From contig NZ_CP096247.1 in NCBI RefSeq assembly GCF_023204875.1, forward strand, positions 3,038,001 to 3,102,000: a stretch of DNA of 64,000 nucleotides, in the 5' to 3' direction. Below the pieces are notes generated by a model. It did no database searches. It was not told the DNA's origin and saw only the letters and a list, made by a program, of their open reading frames with translations. Of the stretch, positions 8,417 through 16,657 are shown piece by piece. Made by a program: the position numbers and the translations under genes. This stretch comes from Prevotella sp. E15-22 (GTDB lineage Bacteria; Bacteroidota; Bacteroidia; Bacteroidales; Bacteroidaceae). Positions within the stretch are counted from its first letter, which is position 1. Each line of letters begins with the position of its first letter.

Positions 8417-9358
8417 ATGAAGACGATTTTTTTCCCAGACCAGACAGTACATGATGGCACATACGCTGCCACCATCGGCTTCTTCGACGGCGTGCACAAA
8501 GGGCACCAGTTTCTGATGGAACGCCTGAAGAGAGAAGCGGCAGAACGTGGACTACTGTCGATGGCCATCACCTTTGAGCGCCATCCGCGCCAAGTGGTGC
8601 AGGGGGATTGGAAGCCAGAGTTCCTGACGGAGCTTCACGAAAAGCTGAAGCTGCTGAAGGCCACAGGCATCGACGTGGTGGTGGTGTTGCGCTTCAACCG
8701 CCAGATGGCAGACCTGTCGGCAGGCGAGTTTATGCAGCTGATGCACGACCGGCTGGGCGTGAGGATGCTGCTGACGGGCTATGACAACCGCTTTGGCCAC
8801 GACAGGACGGAGGGCTTTGAGGACTATCAGCGCCACGGACAGGAGATTGGCATCGAGGTGCTGTGCCATGAGGCCCTGTCGCTGGGCGAGCAGAACGTGA
8901 GCTCGTCGAGGGTGCGCCAGCTGCTGAAGGAAGGCAACATTGAGGAGGCCACCCAATGTCTGGGACGCCCCTATAACATCAGTGGACAGGTGGTTCACGG
9001 CGAGCAGATAGGTCGCACCATCGGCTTTCCAACGGCCAACCTGCAGCCCGACGACAACCTGTTGATTCCGCAGGACGGCGTCTATGCCGTGATGGTGGAC
9101 CTGGACAACGGCATGCAGAAGCCCGGCATCATGAACATTGGCACGCGCCCCACGTTCAACGGCACCAACCGCACGCTGGAGACCAACCTGCTGGAGCCCG
9201 TTGGCAACCTGTACGGACAGCGCCTGGTGATCCATTTCATCGGTCGTTTGCGCAGCGAGCAGCAGTTCCCCTCGGCCGAAGCACTGGCCGACCAGATTAA
9301 GAAAGACAAAGCGCAAGCGGAAGAGATGCTTGGAAAATTAAAAGGATTAGAAAGATAA
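8417..9358 (+). CDS. ribF: Bifunctional riboflavin kinase / FAD synthetase
   Basis: RibF phosphorylates riboflavin to FMN and adenylates FMN to FAD in the cytoplasm. The 313-residue length is standard. The N-terminal FAD synthetase half shows IGFFDGVHKGHQFL, the nucleotidyltransferase signature, and SSSRVRQLLKEGNIEEA; the C-terminal kinase half shows GRTIGFPTANLQ and the GTRPTFNG loop. The start is fixed by the promoter just upstream. It is followed after 18 bp by a CPBP membrane protease gene, probably co-transcribed. Confidence 0.97.
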   Translation: MKTIFFPDQTVHDGTYAATIGFFDGVHKGHQFLMERLKREAAERGLLSMAITFERHPRQVVQGDWKPEFLTELHEKLKLLKATGIDVVVVLRFNRQMADLSAGEFMQLMHDRLGVRMLLTGYDNRFGHDRTEGFEDYQRHGQEIGIEVLCHEALSLGEQNVSSSRVRQLLKEGNIEEATQCLGRPYNISGQVVHGEQIGRTIGFPTANLQPDDNLLIPQDGVYAVMVDLDNGMQKPGIMNIGTRPTFNGTNRTLETNLLEPVGNLYGQRLVIHFIGRLRSEQQFPSAEALADQIKKDKAQAEEMLGKLKGLER

Positions 9359-9376
9359 AAAAGGTAAAAAGACGAT

Positions 9377-10204
9377 ATGAACAAAAAACTATTCCCCTAC
9401 ATAGCCATCGCCTATGTGCTGATGTTCCTGTTCATCCAGGTGGTGTGCCAGTATCTGGCCATGGGCATTGAGAAGTTGATTAGTGACGAACCAACAACGG
9501 GTCTGTCGTATATGGGCGTCATCATCTCGCTGGCGGTCTATACGCTGGTGGCCATCGCCGTTTTCCTGAAGTGGAAATGGGCCGAGGTGTCGAGAAACTA
9601 CATCATGACACGCCCCTGGGCCACCCTGGCATGGAGCGTTGTTGCCGCCCTTGGCGCCGTGGTTCCATCGGCCTTCCTGCAGGAGCAGATGCCCGAATGG
9701 CCCGATGCCATTCAGAAGCTGATAGAACAGAACGCCCAGCAGTTGATTGGCATCATGAACACGAGGGGCGGCTATGCCGTGATCTGTCTGCTGGCGCCCA
9801 TTGCCGAAGAGCTGGTGTTTCGTGGCGCCGTGCTGCGCAAGCTGTTGGAATGGAAGCCTGAGCATCGCTGGCTGATGATTATCTTCTCGGCCGTGCTCTT
9901 TGCCGTGGCCCACATGAACCCAGCACAGATGATTCATCCGTTGCTCATCGGCATCCTGCTGGGCTGGATGTACGAGCGCACGGGCAGCATCCTGCCAGGC
10001 ATTGCCTATCACTGGGCCAACAACACCGTGGCCTATCTGATGACCCGCCTCTATCAGGACCCCGACATCACCCTCACCCAAATTATGGGCTCAGAGAGAC
10101 AAGCTCTTATTTCAACAGGCTTTTCGCTGCTCATCCTCATCCCAGCCATCTATCAGTTGAACCTCTGGATGAAGAAGGCCGACAAGTCTTATCTCAAGAG
10201 ATGA
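9377..10204 (+). CDS. CPBP-family intramembrane metalloprotease
   Basis: This 275-residue integral membrane protein has about seven hydrophobic segments. The CPBP (CAAX protease and bacteriocin-processing) motifs are present: EELVFRGAVL with the paired glutamates and arginine, FAVAHMNPAQM, and HWANNTVAYL. Members are glutamic or metallo intramembrane proteases; substrates in Bacteroidota are mostly unknown. It lies 18 bp after ribF and its last 16 bp overlap the end of dprA on the opposite strand. Confidence 0.9.
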   Translation: MNKKLFPYIAIAYVLMFLFIQVVCQYLAMGIEKLISDEPTTGLSYMGVIISLAVYTLVAIAVFLKWKWAEVSRNYIMTRPWATLAWSVVAALGAVVPSAFLQEQMPEWPDAIQKLIEQNAQQLIGIMNTRGGYAVICLLAPIAEELVFRGAVLRKLLEWKPEHRWLMIIFSAVLFAVAHMNPAQMIHPLLIGILLGWMYERTGSILPGIAYHWANNTVAYLMTRLYQDPDITLTQIMGSERQALISTGFSLLILIPAIYQLNLWMKKADKSYLKR

Positions 10205-11316
10205 TAACTGCCGCCGGCCATTGCACGCACCACGCCCTTCATCTCCATCTGGAAGAGCAGCGCCGTGAGTTGGCCAATAGGAATATTTGATTTCACCGAC
10301 AACTGGTTGAGTTGAAAATCGCCGAATTCATCGAGGATTCTGGCGATTTTTTGTTCCTCGTCACTCAGTTCTGGAAACATCGAGCGCTCAATACCCTCGG
10401 TCTGTGCCTGACGCAGTTTGGCATCCATCTGCCATCCCATGGCCTTGACAAAATCGTCGGCACTGGTGATGAGCGAAGCCCCATTGTCGCGAATCAGGTT
10501 GTTGCAGCCCTCGCTATAGGGTGCCCCCACAGGACCAGGGAAGGCAAAGACCGCACGGTCGTAGTCCATCGCGATGCCAGCGGTGATGAGTCCCCCACCC
10601 TTGGCAGCACTCTCCACCAGGATGGTGGCATCGCATATGCCCGCCACAATACGGTTGCGCCTTACGAAGTTCAACTTGTCGGCACGCGTCTCGGTCATAT
10701 ACTCCGTGAGCAGTCCACCATGCTTCACCATCAGCTTGGCCGCATCGCGATGACTACTGGGATAGATCACATCCAGACCATGCGCCAAGACGCCCACCGT
10801 TTCGTAGCCGTTTTCCAACGCTTCATGATGGGCGCAGATATCCACGCCATAGGCCAGTCCGCTGACAATGAGCACCTCTGGGCACATCTGCTTGAGGTCT
10901 CGGACAAAGCGGCGGATGAGGTCCTGACCATAGATGGTGCACTGACGTGTGCCCACGATATTCACCACACGCCGCTGGTTCAGGGGAGCCGTACCCATAT
11001 AATACATGATGATGGGCGCATCGGGACATTCGGCCAGGCGCTGCGGATAGGCCTCATCGCCCAGCAACAGCGGCTGTACGTGGTGCTTGGTGATGAACTC
11101 CATCTCCTGGGCAGCACGCGCCAGTGCCACCGTCCAGTCCTTCAGACTCTCGGCCAGGCGGTCGGTGCATTCAGGCAGTACGTCCTTCATGTCCAGCCGA
11201 TGCTCGTAGACAGCCTGTCCACTGCCCAACTCCCTATACAGGCGCAGTGCCGTCTGGAAGTTGAAGCCCGTCATGCGCGTCAGGGCAATGGTGTAATAGA
11301 CTTCCTGCTCGTTCAT
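10189..11316 (-). CDS. dprA: DNA processing protein DprA
   Basis: DprA loads RecA onto incoming single-stranded DNA in natural transformation and is also widespread in species not known to be competent. The 375-residue protein has an N-terminal helical region, the Rossmann-like core with VGTRQCTIYG, SGLAYGVDICAHHEAL, PSSHR, FVRRNRIVAG, SAAKGGGLITA and FPGPVGAPYSEGCNNLI, and a C-terminal winged-helix-like segment that ends in HLLR. Its ATG overlaps the thioesterase stop by 4 bp, so translation is probably coupled. It converges with the CPBP gene. Confidence 0.95.
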   Translation of the reverse strand: MNEQEVYYTIALTRMTGFNFQTALRLYRELGSGQAVYEHRLDMKDVLPECTDRLAESLKDWTVALARAAQEMEFITKHHVQPLLLGDEAYPQRLAECPDAPIIMYYMGTAPLNQRRVVNIVGTRQCTIYGQDLIRRFVRDLKQMCPEVLIVSGLAYGVDICAHHEALENGYETVGVLAHGLDVIYPSSHRDAAKLMVKHGGLLTEYMTETRADKLNFVRRNRIVAGICDATILVESAAKGGGLITAGIAMDYDRAVFAFPGPVGAPYSEGCNNLIRDNGASLITSADDFVKAMGWQMDAKLRQAQTEGIERSMFPELSDEEQKIARILDEFGDFQLNQLSVKSNIPIGQLTALLFQMEMKGVVRAMAGGSYHLLR

Positions 11317-11714
11317 GCGATATACTTTGCAAACGCTGCATCGTAGTCAGCACTGTTCGACAGTCGGCCGTTGACCAGGCACACCAGCTCGATCTTGCCA
11401 CGGAAGCAGAGCTGCTCGTCGCTGGCGCGATAGATGTCCTGATGGAACACATACTTGATGCCTTCCTTCGTCAGGTTCAGACGCGAGATAAACTCATCGT
11501 CAGGGCGCAAGGGCACCTTATACTGCAACTGCATGCGAGCCACCACGGCATCAACGCCCTTGGCGTGCATATCGGCAAATGACAGGCCGCACTCCTTCAA
11601 GAAAAGGTGGCGTGTGTGCTCACAATAATGAACATACTGGGCATTGTTCACAATGCCTTCGATGTCGCACTCGTAGTCGCGCACTTCCATGCGCGCTTCA
11701 AAGATATAATTCAT
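11313..11714 (-). CDS. Acyl-CoA thioesterase, hot-dog fold (4HBT type)
   Basis: This 133-residue cytoplasmic protein matches the 4-hydroxybenzoyl-CoA thioesterase-like family: VRDYECDIEGIVNNAQYVHYCEHTRHLF near the start, in which the catalytic Asp sits in the DIEGIVNN motif, then RPDDEFISRLNL. It probably hydrolyses short or medium acyl-CoA or acyl-ACP; the substrate is unknown. It is the middle gene of the DUF2851-thioesterase-dprA operon and its TGA overlaps the dprA ATG. Confidence 0.9.
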   Translation of the reverse strand: MNYIFEARMEVRDYECDIEGIVNNAQYVHYCEHTRHLFLKECGLSFADMHAKGVDAVVARMQLQYKVPLRPDDEFISRLNLTKEGIKYVFHQDIYRASDEQLCFRGKIELVCLVNGRLSNSADYDAAFAKYIA

Positions 11715-11733
11715 ATGCGGTTTATTTTAATTT

Positions 11734-11768
11734 TTCATCTTTCATCTATCATCTTTCACCTTTCCTCA
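11734..11768 (-). repeat. 7-bp tandem repeat spanning the 3' end of the DUF2851 gene
   Basis: Five 7-base units (plus strand TTTCATC, TTTCATC, TATCATC, TTTCACC, TTTCCTC) run through the stop codon of the DUF2851 gene into the gap before the thioesterase gene, so the last codons (KGER-stop) are made of repeat units. Expansion or loss of a unit would change the C-terminus or the gene spacing. Confidence 0.75.
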
Positions 11769-13050
11769 GGTATTCATAGCCAATGCGGCAGCGAAGGCAG
11801 TCGCGCTTGTCGCAGTATTGTTTTTTGAGTTGTATCAGGGCCTGCGAGTCGCCAGCCGTGTTCACCTCCAGACCGCAAGCCTTCCACATGCGGATGATAT
11901 GGTTGTCCTCCGCCTTCAACTGCTCGAGGAAGTCGAAGGCACGGTCGCAGTATTTCTCGTTCTGACGATGGCGACCCACGGCAAAGAGCATGGGGATGGC
12001 CGTATTGATAATCAAAAGATTGGCCGATGAAATCGAAGTTTTTTTACTGCTCTGCGGACTCTCGGCTCCAAAGAGGAAGTGGGTTTCCCAATAAGGCGTG
12101 ACATGCGTCTGGAGCAACTGGCGCAACTGCTCCAGCGTTTCGCACTCCAGCAGCACACTCAGTCCTGCCTTGCGCTCGTAATAGAGGTTGGCCAGTTGGG
12201 CAATACGGATATGGGGGAAGTTCTGCGGACGCAAACGCAGGAACTGCCACGGCTCGTAACTCATGGGGGTAAGCGTGAACTTATGGGCCAGATAGAGGTA
12301 CTCGTTGCGCAACTTGGCAAAGTAGCCCTCGTTCAGGGCATCCGCCTGGTAACGCTCAGGGATGCTCTCCAGCTGCAGCAGTCCAGCCTGTCCCATGAAG
12401 ATGGCCTCTATCTGAAACAGGTCGTCGCGATGCTTACCCACAGCACGCAGCGGCACGTTGAGCGCCCACTGCTCGAAGGCCTCACCATTGATGCCAAAGC
12501 CATAGTTGCGCGCCAAGGTCACAAAGTAGGCATCCTCCCACGAGCCGTCGCACTGGTCAACCCGCCTCTGGATGGCCTCCGTCTTCTGTTCCAGGCGCTC
12601 CGTCTGGAGGGCAGCCATCCAGGAGTGAACCGTTAGTCGGGTGAGGTCAGGAATGATGCGATAGCAAGGCGGATACTGGTCGTTGTGCAGCAGTTCTTCG
12701 TAGTTGTCCTTCAAGGGCTGCGGAATCTGGAGTACCATCTGCGGCAGGTAGTTGCCGTCCTGCGTCTTGGCCTCCATGTCGGCCAGCGCCACCACATGGA
12801 GCACCACATTGTTATAGTGCGCATCGCGGTCGTGCCCATGGCGATACCAGTCGCTCGACTTCATATGAATCTCCACGTTGCCCACCCACAGGGTGCCGCC
12901 AATTTTCACCTTGGCATTAAAAAAGTCAGGCCCTGCATTACGATTATACAATCCAGGGTCCAGTATCTCGATGACACGTCCGTCCGTGGTCTGCAGCTCT
13001 GTCAGCGGCAGCAGCTTGTGTTTCCAGACGTAGTGAAGCAGTTCTTCCAT
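11749..13050 (-). CDS. DUF2851 family protein
   Basis: The 433-residue protein begins MEELLHYVWKHKLLP and contains the family features GRVIEILDPGLYNRNAGPDFFNAKVKIG, WVGNVEIHMKSSDWYRHGHD and HYNNVVLHVV. DUF2851 proteins are common in Bacteroidota and have no established function; the N-terminal pattern of charged residues has a nuclease-like look but that is speculation. No signal peptide. It is the first gene of the operon with the thioesterase and dprA, so a link to DNA uptake or processing is possible but unproven. A strong promoter lies at 13071-13101. Confidence 0.9.
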   Translation of the reverse strand: MEELLHYVWKHKLLPLTELQTTDGRVIEILDPGLYNRNAGPDFFNAKVKIGGTLWVGNVEIHMKSSDWYRHGHDRDAHYNNVVLHVVALADMEAKTQDGNYLPQMVLQIPQPLKDNYEELLHNDQYPPCYRIIPDLTRLTVHSWMAALQTERLEQKTEAIQRRVDQCDGSWEDAYFVTLARNYGFGINGEAFEQWALNVPLRAVGKHRDDLFQIEAIFMGQAGLLQLESIPERYQADALNEGYFAKLRNEYLYLAHKFTLTPMSYEPWQFLRLRPQNFPHIRIAQLANLYYERKAGLSVLLECETLEQLRQLLQTHVTPYWETHFLFGAESPQSSKKTSISSANLLIINTAIPMLFAVGRHRQNEKYCDRAFDFLEQLKAEDNHIIRMWKACGLEVNTAGDSQALIQLKKQYCDKRDCLRCRIGYEYLRKGER

Positions 13051-13070
13051 TGTTTACGGTTTTGTGCATG

Positions 13071-13101
13071 CAAAGGTAAGAATTTTTTCTGTACAGACAA
13101 A
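13071..13101 (-). promoter_or_regulatory. Promoter of the DUF2851-thioesterase-dprA operon
   Basis: Minus strand: TTTG (13098-13101), 19-bp spacer, TACCTTTG (13071-13078), an exact match to the Bacteroidota consensus. The -33 box lies inside the T tract of the upstream blaR1 terminator. Confidence 0.85.
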
Positions 13102-13132
13102 AAAAACCGAATCGAAAAAGTTCGATTCGGTT
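13099..13132 (-). terminator. Rho-independent terminator of blaI-blaR1
   Basis: A perfect 12-bp stem AACCGAATCGAA / TTCGATTCGGTT (13121-13132 and 13105-13116) with a 4-nt loop is followed on the minus strand by eight T. It overlaps the -33 box of the next promoter. Confidence 0.9.
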
Positions 13133-13159
13133 AGAACAACATACATATAGTTATGTTTC

Positions 13160-14623
13160 TTATTTCTTCTCAGCTGGTTTATTGAGTTTGAACGTTACGG
13201 GAATAGTATACATCACATTAACTTCCTGACCTCTCTGCTTACCAGGCTGCCACTTCGGCATGGCGTTGACAACACGCAGAGCCTCAGCATCCAGCTTTTC
13301 GTCAACACTTCTCACCACCTTGGCATTGTTCACAGCGCCATCCTTGCCGACAACGAACGTCACAACGACGCGTCCCTGCTTGCCAGCCTTCTCAGCCTCA
13401 GCTGGATACTTGATATTGTCTTTCAAGAACGACATCAAGCCCGCATCGCCACCAGGGAACTTTGGCATCTGCTCAACAACATTCCATACTCGGTCATCCT
13501 TGTCATCGTCGATAACACCAATGGCCACTTTCTCGTCTGCCACAGGATTCTTCTTTTTAACAACAACATTCGAAACGGTGGCATCCTTCTTGGCCTTCAC
13601 CACGACGTTCTTGACAGCAGCATCCTTCTTGGCCTTGTTCTGAACTGGGGCGGCAGGCTTGACAGCCTTCACCTCGACCTTCTTCGTACCTACCTTCACC
13701 TGGGCATTCTGGTTGCCCTTCTTCACTACCTTTGTCTGGTTCTGCGGCTGTTCAATCACGTAGTCGTTCACGGTTTCGGCCTGCAGGGCCAGGGTCATAC
13801 CCACGATGGGTGTCAGTGCCAGCAGCTTCAGCAAGCTGGCGCGACTTGAATTCTTATGTAGCATCATATTTATGCGGTTTTTAAGGGTACTATGACTAAT
13901 ACCGTTGGCCACCGAGTACCCACACTGGCTGACGGCTTTTTGGATTAACAGATACTGATATTGGCACATATTGATGCCTTGAGAGAGTACCGCTGCATCG
14001 GCCTCGTACTCGTGGATGGCGCGCAAGTCCTGGCGCAGCATCCACATGGCGGGGTTGAACCACTGCAAAGCGGTGAGCGAATCAACGAGGAGCAGGTCGA
14101 GCGAATGGTGCCGACGGATATGCCCCCGTTCATGAGCGAGGATAGAGGCATCGTTAGCCTCATAGTCGCTACGAGAGAGTACAATATACTTCATCCAACT
14201 GAATGGCGACACGTCGCCAGGAGCCACGCAGATCACGGTACCATCTGTCTGCTGATGTTGCTCACTATGCTGGATGAGCAGCCACACACGCACCACGCTC
14301 ATGATCGTATAGCCCAGTGTGACTATCATGCCGATGAAGAAGATAGCAATGGCGGCCATCTGCCAGAACGGCATCGCAGCGTCGTCCACCACCTCGGCAT
14401 CCAGACAGCCGATGGCCACATCACCCTCAGCGAGGTTGAGTACCACCGTTTTGTGCAGTGTGATGACACACAGCGGCAGCACAAACGAGGCCACTGCCGT
14501 GAGGAGCAACACCACGCGGTTGACACCATGGAACGTCTCGCGACTCAGTAACAGTCGGTAGAACATATAGAATACTGCCACCAACACAGCTACCTTCAGG
14601 TCGTATGCCAAAAACTCCATCAT
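13160..14623 (-). CDS. BlaR1/MecR1-like M56 metallopeptidase with C-terminal TonB domain
   Basis: This 487-residue inner-membrane protein has about four membrane segments in the first 320 residues. The M56 zinc motif HERGH is at residues 164-168, followed by NPAMWMLRQDLRAIHEYEADAAV. A Lys/Val-rich linker of about 60 residues leads into a TonB C-terminal domain (GRVVVTFVVGKDGAVNNAKVVR, LDAEALRVVNAMPKWQPG). In the BlaI/BlaR1 model the peptidase destroys the BlaI repressor; the TonB-like tail, common in Bacteroidota, would reach the periplasm. The beta-lactam sensor domain of classical BlaR1 is absent, so the signal is unknown. It lies 39 bp downstream of blaI. Confidence 0.92.
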   Translation of the reverse strand: MMEFLAYDLKVAVLVAVFYMFYRLLLSRETFHGVNRVVLLLTAVASFVLPLCVITLHKTVVLNLAEGDVAIGCLDAEVVDDAAMPFWQMAAIAIFFIGMIVTLGYTIMSVVRVWLLIQHSEQHQQTDGTVICVAPGDVSPFSWMKYIVLSRSDYEANDASILAHERGHIRRHHSLDLLLVDSLTALQWFNPAMWMLRQDLRAIHEYEADAAVLSQGINMCQYQYLLIQKAVSQCGYSVANGISHSTLKNRINMMLHKNSSRASLLKLLALTPIVGMTLALQAETVNDYVIEQPQNQTKVVKKGNQNAQVKVGTKKVEVKAVKPAAPVQNKAKKDAAVKNVVVKAKKDATVSNVVVKKKNPVADEKVAIGVIDDDKDDRVWNVVEQMPKFPGGDAGLMSFLKDNIKYPAEAEKAGKQGRVVVTFVVGKDGAVNNAKVVRSVDEKLDAEALRVVNAMPKWQPGKQRGQEVNVMYTIPVTFKLNKPAEKK

Positions 14624-14662
14624 ACTCTTTTTCTTTTTAACGGTTAAACACTTTATTATTTT

Positions 14663-15028
14663 CTAAAGCGCTTCTTGACTTTCTATCTTATCAATCAGTT
14701 CTCTCAACTCTTCCACGGAGATTTTTTCTTCCTTCACGAAGGCCGAGACGGCACTCATATAGGAATCATTAAAATAGTCTTTGATGATGCCCGTCAGACT
14801 GCTGCGTCCGTATTCTTTCTCCGTGACGAGTGGGAAATACTGATAGGAAGTGCCATACTGCTTATGACCCAGGAATCCTTTCTTCTCAAGGATGCGGACC
14901 GTGGTAGAAAGCGTATTGAAGTGGGGTCGCGGCTCGTCGTAGTACTCGAGGAGTTCCTTGACGAACATTGGGCCGTGCTCCCAGTACAGCTCCATGATTT
15001 CCCGTTCTTTCGTGGTTAGTCTTTTCAT
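14663..15028 (-). CDS. BlaI/MecI-family transcriptional repressor
   Basis: The 121-residue protein has the BlaI winged helix: LTTKEREIMELYWEHGPMFVKELLEYY, then FNTLSTTVRILEKKGFLGHK, and a dimerisation and cleavage region with DYFNDSYMSAVSAFVKEEKIS. It represses its own promoter until cleaved by the partner M56 peptidase encoded downstream. Two matching 17-bp palindromes at 15132 and 15155 are its probable operators. Confidence 0.95.
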   Translation of the reverse strand: MKRLTTKEREIMELYWEHGPMFVKELLEYYDEPRPHFNTLSTTVRILEKKGFLGHKQYGTSYQYFPLVTEKEYGRSSLTGIIKDYFNDSYMSAVSAFVKEEKISVEELRELIDKIESQEAL

Positions 15029-15125
15029 TGTTCCAACGTTTTAAGTTCGTTTCAGCTCTTGTCCTTTCTACTCATTTCACCTTGGTTCATTTTCAAAAGG
15101 GAGCGCCAATATCTGTATCCGTTGG

Positions 15126-15171
15126 CAAAGTAACTAAAAATTTTAGTTCGATGTAACTAATTGCTTTAGTT
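15126..15171 (-). promoter_or_regulatory. BlaI operator pair over the blaI promoter
   Basis: Two 17-bp dyads, AACTAAAAATTTTAGTT (15132-15148) and AACTAATTGCTTTAGTT (15155-15171), start 23 bp apart, about two helical turns. A -7-like box TTACTTTG (minus strand, 15126-15133) overlaps the first, so bound repressor would block RNA polymerase. The blaI ATG is about 100 bp further downstream on the minus strand. Confidence 0.75.
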
Positions 15172-15246
15172 TTTAAAGAAAATTAAGTAGTTTGTGGCTT
15201 TTTTTTTAGTTATTCACACAAGTATTTGAAAATTTTCGTCGTTTTA

Positions 15247-15278
15247 TTTGTTTTTTGTTGAAAAGATGACTACATTTG
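15247..15278 (+). promoter_or_regulatory. Promoter of the C4-dicarboxylate transporter gene
   Basis: TTTG (15247-15250), 20-bp spacer, TACATTTG (15271-15278), 29 bp before the ATG at 15308. It diverges from blaI and lies beyond the operator dyads. Confidence 0.65.
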
Positions 15279-15307
15279 CATCATTACTAACCTAATAACA
15301 TTCGAAC

Positions 15308-16636
15308 ATGCTGATAATGATCTTGCAGCTCCTCATTGTGCTGGGAGCATTATGGGTAGGATCACGATACGGATCACTTGCCCTTGGAGCCATCTCTGGC
15401 ATCGGACTGGCCATACTTGTATTGGGGTTCGGACTGAAACCAGGCACCCCGCCTACGGAGGTCATCTATATTATCATCGCTGCTGTCACCTGTGCAGGCA
15501 TCATGCAGGCCTCAGGTGGTATGGACTGGCTGATTCAGGTGGCCGAGAAACTGCTGCGCAAGCATCCAGACCGCATCACCTTTCTGGCTCCCCTGAGTAC
15601 GTTCTTCCTCACCGTATTGGTGGGAACGGGTCATGTGGTCTACACGCTGATGCCCATCATCTGCGACATCGCCCTGAAGAAAGGCATCCGTCCTGAGCGC
15701 CCGTGTGGTGTGGCCAGCATTGCCTCGCAGGTGGGCATCACCTGTTCACCCATAGCCGCTGCCGTGGTGGCCTTTGTGAGCATCTCGAACACCAACGGCT
15801 TCGACATCACCATTCCCCAGGTGCTGATGGTGAGCATCCCTTCCTGCCTGTGTGGACTGATGCTGGCGGCCACAGCCTCGTACAAGCGTGGACTCGACCT
15901 TGACAAAGACCCCGTCTTTCAGGCACGACTCAGAATTCCTGAACAGCGCGAATATATCTATGGCAGCAGCGCCACTACCCTCGACAAGGTGATTCCCGTT
16001 GAGGCCAAGCGCGCCGTCTATATCTTCCTGGCAGCCCTCTGCGTCATCGTACTGTTTGCCGCTGTGCCCTCCTTGCTTCCGTCGTGGGACGGCAAGTCGC
16101 TGAAGATGAGCATCGTGATTCAGATTGTGATGATCACGGCGGCTGCCCTGATGATTATCTTCTGTAATGCATCGCCCAAGAAAGCCGTGGCAGGTCCTGT
16201 GTGGCAGTCGGGCATGGTGGCTGTGGTGGCCATCTATGGCATTGCATGGCTGGCCGACACCTATTTCTCGAACTATCTGGGCGAGATGCAGACGGCGCTG
16301 ACGGAGATTGTGAAGGAATACCCATGGAGCATCGCCTTTGTGTTCTTCCTGGTCTCTGTGCTCATCAACTCGCAGGGAGCCGTTGTCGTGGCCATGCTGC
16401 CCCTGGCCTATTCCCTCGGCATCGAGGGCCCTGTACTCCTGGGCGTGCTGCCGTCGGTCTATGGCTACTTCTTCATCCCCAACTATCCATCGGATATTGC
16501 CACGGTCAACTTCGACCGCTCTGGCACCACAGTCATCGGCAAATACCTGCTGAACCACTCGTTTATGATGCCTGGACTGGTCTGCGTCACCACGTCGACC
16601 ATCGTGGCCTATCTTCTTTCTCTCCTATTCTTTTAA
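15308..16636 (+). CDS. Anaerobic C4-dicarboxylate transporter, DcuA/DcuB family
   Basis: This 442-residue inner-membrane carrier has 10-12 hydrophobic segments. Typical Dcu signatures are GLKPGTPPTEVIYIIIAAVTCAGIMQASGG, the loop GTGHVVYTLMPIICDIA, RPERPCGVASIASQVGITCSP, and near the C-terminus PSVYGYFFIPNYPSDIATVNFDRSGTT. Dcu carriers exchange fumarate, malate or aspartate for succinate in fumarate respiration, which fits a succinate-producing gut anaerobe. It is followed after 21 bp by the cytidylate-kinase-like gene and both end at the terminator at 17287. Confidence 0.95.
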   Translation: MLIMILQLLIVLGALWVGSRYGSLALGAISGIGLAILVLGFGLKPGTPPTEVIYIIIAAVTCAGIMQASGGMDWLIQVAEKLLRKHPDRITFLAPLSTFFLTVLVGTGHVVYTLMPIICDIALKKGIRPERPCGVASIASQVGITCSPIAAAVVAFVSISNTNGFDITIPQVLMVSIPSCLCGLMLAATASYKRGLDLDKDPVFQARLRIPEQREYIYGSSATTLDKVIPVEAKRAVYIFLAALCVIVLFAAVPSLLPSWDGKSLKMSIVIQIVMITAAALMIIFCNASPKKAVAGPVWQSGMVAVVAIYGIAWLADTYFSNYLGEMQTALTEIVKEYPWSIAFVFFLVSVLINSQGAVVVAMLPLAYSLGIEGPVLLGVLPSVYGYFFIPNYPSDIATVNFDRSGTTVIGKYLLNHSFMMPGLVCVTTSTIVAYLLSLLFF

Positions 16637-16657
16637 CAACCCATCAATCCTACAGAT

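Noticed and set aside
10312..11346. Plus-strand open frame of 344 codons opposite dprA
   Set aside because: It mirrors the DprA codons and shows no family features; dprA itself is unambiguous.
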